The notes beneath the pieces were generated by a model that did no database searches, was not told where the DNA came from, and saw only the letters and a program-made list of their open reading frames with translations. Shown piece after piece: positions 60,605-64,000 of a stretch of DNA of 64,000 nucleotides. A program made the position numbers and the translations under genes. The DNA comes from Azadirachta indica (Eukaryota > Streptophyta > Magnoliopsida > Sapindales > Meliaceae): the NCBI GenBank assembly GCA_022749755.1, contig CM040453.1, forward strand, positions 3,432,102 through 3,496,101, read 5' to 3'. Position 1 is the stretch's first letter. Each line of letters opens with the position of its first letter.

Positions 60605-62085
60605 CTATAGCTGCTGCTGCTGCTGCTTCTTCTTTCTCAAATCAACGACGACAACGCTCACGTTGTCCGTACTATGCCTAGCCAACGCCAGTTTGGTCAA
60701 CAGGATTGACGCGTCCCAGCATGCCTTGTCGGTGCTCTCCCCGTTTCCCGCCACGTCACCCACCGGAGATCCCGGTAGGGACGACGACGTCAACATGGCA
60801 GCCTTTTGAGCCCGGAAACATGTCCGCACCACGTTGCAAGCCGTCTCGTTCGACACCACGTCCCACAAACCGTCGCTTGCCAGTATCAAACACTCGTCCT
60901 CCGCCGTCCGGTCCGTCACAGTCACCTCCGGCTGTGATATAACATACGGCTTCAAGTAGTTGTCTCCGATCGCTCTCGACATGGCGAGAACACCGAGAAC
61001 TCGCGGACCGTCCCAGTAAATAACACGGCCGCCGGCGGCTTGTATTCTTAGCAACTCGTCGGGACGATCAGGCTGTAAAAACCAAAAAAGGAAAAATAAG
61101 AAGCCAAGAACGCACGAGGAATATACGTGCCAACAGAGATACCCGTGCATAAGTGTTGAACAAGGCTCGAGACTCACTTTATGATCGTACGAGAGAGGGA
61201 CTGCGACGCCGTTTCGGCAGAGTACGGCCCGAGAATCGCCACAGTTAGAGACGACGATCTTGTCAGGTGTGACTACTGCAACGACAGCTGTAGATCCAAC
61301 GGCGTCGCACTGCGGAGTCTGTAACTCGCACCTGCAGTTGGAGATCTTGGAATTCTCGGTCCAATTTTGAACCTCCTTATCCATCCTGTCAAAACTCCGT
61401 CCCATCGTCTCCTTCCACTCCAAGGATTCTTCCTCCTTGCAAGCTTCAAGCTCTTCTTTTACAATATCATGCAATCGGTCCTTACACTTCATCGCCACCT
61501 GAAAATAAGAACAAACCAAAATTTAAATATATTTAAAAATTAATTATTTTTATACAAATATTTCTATTGGTAATGGAGTGAAGCATTTACATGAGAGCAA
61601 CCGTGGCCGTCAAACACGCCGAAGAAGTGGGTTGCGGTAGAAAGGTGGCGACTTTGCTTACAAAACGACGGATGAATTGATACAGCGTCTTCCATATCTC
61701 TTCTCCTACCACAAACTGAAGTCATCCCGAATTTAGGATTCCCCACTACAAAATCGTCAATTACTCTGCCTTCTGCAGACTTGGAATCTACAGCCGAATT
61801 AAATTTTAAGTCTTCAGTTTTCTTCACCTTATCCACATCACGACTTCGTTTAACCTGGCTTACTTCACAATTTTCGACAGGGTTTTCTGGGGCACATGGT
61901 ACAGTGGCGAAAAAATCAACCTTCTGCCGCTTCCGATCATTTTCCAACAACGGCAGCACTGCCACGTCTGAAACCAAGTTGAATGGTCGAAGTTCTAACC
62001 TCCGGCGCCTTGAAGTTCGCGAGCTTGGCTCAACTGGGGCGGCTGGTTCACTCTCACCAACAACTCCGCAACAAATTCCAGCCAT
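60605..62085 (-). CDS. Clade A protein phosphatase 2C, PP2CA/AHG3 type, 427 aa
   Basis: A Mn/Mg-dependent Ser/Thr phosphatase that keeps SnRK2 kinases off until ABA-bound PYR/PYL receptors block it. Exons on the minus strand: 62085-61591, 61498-61178, 61072-60605, in phase, 1284 bases. The N-terminus MAGICCGVVGESEPAAPVEP is nearly that of Arabidopsis PP2CA. Then come TSVCGRRRDMEDAVSIHPSF, the metal-binding FFGVFDGHGCSH (Asp159, Gly160), QCDAVGSTAVVAVVTP, SNCGDSRAVLCRNG, GGRVIYWDGPRVLGVLAMSR (Trp292 is the receptor-lock Trp) with AIGDNYLKPYV, DECLILASDGLWDVVSNETA and HSTDNVSVVVVDLRKKK, so all catalytic and lock residues seen are present. It ends in five Gln and a Leu coded by CTG-type repeats. 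Likely feedback-induced by ABA through the upstream ABREs. Confidence 0.96.
60609..60627. repeat. Coding trinucleotide repeat at the PP2C C-terminus
   Basis: GCTGCTGCTGCTGCTG on the plus strand, five CAG codons in the gene, gives the poly-Gln tail after RKKK just before the stop. Such tracts vary in length between alleles. Confidence 0.85.
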
Positions 62086-62445
62086 GAAATTTCAAGAAAC
62101 CCAATTAACAAAAGCTTCAAGCTTACAATTAACTTCTTGCAACCTGTTGCTAAGCCTTTTTTTTTTCCCCTTTCCTCTGCAACTCTGTTAATGGAACACT
62201 AGAAATGAGCTAATTGTAGTGAACAAAGAAACCAACAATGTCTTTGTATAGACAAAGAAGAGACAAAGAGATGTGAGAGAGCGCTCGCTGAAAGTGGAGA
62301 GGACCCATTAAAATGCCTGGGCACGAAGCTTTTTCTAAACAGAGCCGACTCTCTCTCTCTCTAATTTCATCTGGGGGCCACACGCAATTACGGGCAGCCT
62401 ACCCGTCACCGTCACGGGCAGGTATCAGGCATGTACAGTTGGTGT
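62086..62445. other. PP2C leader and proximal promoter
   Basis: Contains a CT-rich leader (62155-62190) and a CTCTCTCTCTCT tract near 62350-62361. The open frame on the opposite strand is a shadow of exon 1. Confidence 0.5.
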
Positions 62446-62730
62446 GACGTCGATTTACTGAATACAAGAATCATCTCCACCGTCCATCTCCTCACGATAT
62501 TTCTCTCTCCTCCTTTGTCTCAACACGTGTACTGGCCTTTCGTTAACTTGTTTACGTGGCCCAATGAGAGTCGGACGCGACCCTTTGAAAAGACCTTCCT
62601 TTTCTGACACGCATGTGGTCCTCTCTTACTCTTTTGTTCCTTGCCCTTTGTGAGTAGAAGCCCGTATACACTGTACAAATTTTTGCGTCTTTAAAATATT
62701 GAACTGTTGCAGGCGATATCACCACGTGGC
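62446..62730. promoter_or_regulatory. ABRE/G-box cluster upstream of the PP2CA-like gene
   Basis: TGACGTC at 62445-62451, ACACGTGT at 62523-62530, TACGTGGC at 62553-62560 and CCACGTGG at 62722-62729 lie 360-645 bases upstream of the start codon. Several ABREs together are the known condition for ABF/AREB-driven ABA induction, and clade A PP2C genes are classic ABA-induced feedback genes. Sites are seen; function is inferred. Confidence 0.6.
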
Positions 62731-62773
62731 GTGATCGTGGAATACGAGATTCTGCCTTGATACGCCTCTCCAC

Positions 62774-64000
62774 GCGCTTGCTACTGCCATCCGCGCAGCA
62801 CTAATATTTTTTTTTTTCCCTTTTTTTTACTAATAGATTAGAAAATAATGTACTTACATGTAATATAATAATTAATTCTTCTTCTAAGCAATATATTTAG
62901 ATCATTTATTAACAACTGGCTAACTAAGATATTTATACTACAATTTTTTTTTGTTGTCTTAATATTTTATAACAACAATATTGTAATTCATCAATTTTCA
63001 TTTCTTATAATAAATATATTTCATAAGTTTTCAACTTATTGTTACGGTCAACTTGTCTAATTTGAGCAAACAAGATCACTATGTTAAAAGAAAAATATGT
63101 GTAACTGTTTATACATAAGATTGATAATGTTTTTATTAAAAATAAACACAATAAAAATCAAAGTTATACAATATCAAATTAATTAAGATTAATAATTTAG
63201 TCACATGACAAAAAACATGTATAAAACATAATATAAGATTAATAACTCAATAAATACTCATTTTAGATGGTAGTTACGTCAGGTAAACTATGATAGCTCG
63301 TACACTTAACCTTCATAACTAGTATTTCAAAATTTTATAATATAGGAGTAGCATAAGCTAAAAAGAATAATTTTTTAAATTTGTTTATTGCAACTATTAT
63401 CTTGTCAAAATCCATTCAAAAACACTTCACAGGCACAAAATTATACATTTAAAACATACATTAAATTTATTTTTAATTTTGTTACTTACATTTAAGTGCT
63501 CTCTTATTGACTTGAATATCAATGAGTTATCATTTTTGAACATTTATTGATGAAATAAAATAGATGAATTCAAGAGTATTTACACTATAAATTAATGCAA
63601 GTCAAAGAAACAACAATCATTAATTCTATTTAAAATATTTTATTTAAGTAAAAAAAAAGTTGAGTTTTTTAAAAAATATTATTAAAAAAAAAATAAATAT
63701 TTTTCACATTACTAAACTAATTCATTTTTAAAAAATATATTATTGAAAAAATGAATATATACTTTAATTATTTTAATGAACTGAAACCCAATTGAACCGA
63801 TTGGTTCTATCCAATTGCATACGATTTTTTCAACCATCCTTTGTTTCGTTCAACGTTTAGACATAAATGTATTTTGAAGGTAGGGAGGGGCATTTGGTTA
63901 ATTAATTTGTTTTGAGAATTAGATATTTATTTTCTCTGATATTCACTCGTGTATTAAGTGAAAAACAATGGAGCGTGAGGGAACGCGCGTGAAGTGTGTG
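62774..64000. other. Intergenic to the window edge
   Basis: Strongly AT-rich with many T and A runs. A small inverted repeat (CCAATTGAACCGATTGG, 63788-63804, partly repeated as CCAATTG nearby) is present. No gene is seen up to 64000. Confidence 0.45.

Noticed and set aside
62552..62773. 73-codon minus-strand frame upstream of the PP2C
   Set aside because: It overlaps the ABRE-bearing promoter, has no family features and a composition typical of chance frames.

Overview
The window is nuclear DNA from a flowering plant, almost certainly a eudicot and probably a rosid. The evidence is AT-rich intergenic DNA, short GT-AG introns, plant-only gene families and decayed LTR retrotransposons; the genus is not resolved. 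Seven recognisable single-copy genes lie around a central array of four tandem paralogues that has been broken up by transposons. Exon borders were read by hand: each junction has GT/AG, keeps the reading phase and restores family sequence, but no transcript was available. Arabidopsis locus names are from memory.

Left block (1-18007): a wall-associated receptor-kinase-like gene (minus strand, cut by the window edge at its HRD loop), a small DUF7722-type gene (minus), an 11-exon RCC1-family gene (plus) with an ACGT/G-box-rich promoter, and a four-exon MATH-BTB (BPM) gene (minus), convergent with the RCC1 gene.

Central block (19359-41653): four minus-strand copies, A to D, of a secreted protein family. 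Each has a signal peptide, a charged Lys/Asp/Glu/Ser/Tyr repeat region in exon 1, and an Ole e 1/PRP-SRPP-like C-terminal domain in exon 2. Copies B (308 aa) and D (680 aa, with perfectly phased 38-residue repeats) are open. Copy A is split by a 6.4-kb Ty3/gypsy chromovirus with 5-bp target duplication CCTAC. Copy C is a pseudogene with a stop, a lost splice acceptor and a 76-bp TG...CA insertion. A Ty1/copia element (TSD CAATT, tRNA-Met primer site) lies between C and D and carries a MITE in one LTR; a second copy of that MITE, with 9-bp TSD, lies between A and B.

Right block (42760-62085, all minus): a nine-exon PMT10/PMT11-type Golgi methyltransferase, a 1.9-kb Mutator-like non-autonomous element (TSD AATATTTTT), an eight-exon HESO1-type RNA uridylyltransferase, a related 910-bp fold-back element, and a clade A PP2C (PP2CA/AHG3-type ABA co-receptor phosphatase) with three G-box/ABRE sites upstream.

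Gene order matches Arabidopsis neighbourhoods (WAKL15 beside an RCC1 gene near At3g53830-40; HESO1, PMT11 and BPM3 near At2g39740-60). The repeat-protein array and its transposons are therefore a later insertion or expansion between neighbours. The genes do not form one pathway. The themes present are cell wall (WAKL, PRP-like array, PMT), ABA signalling (PP2CA, with BPM adaptors as a possible link) and small-RNA turnover (HESO1).
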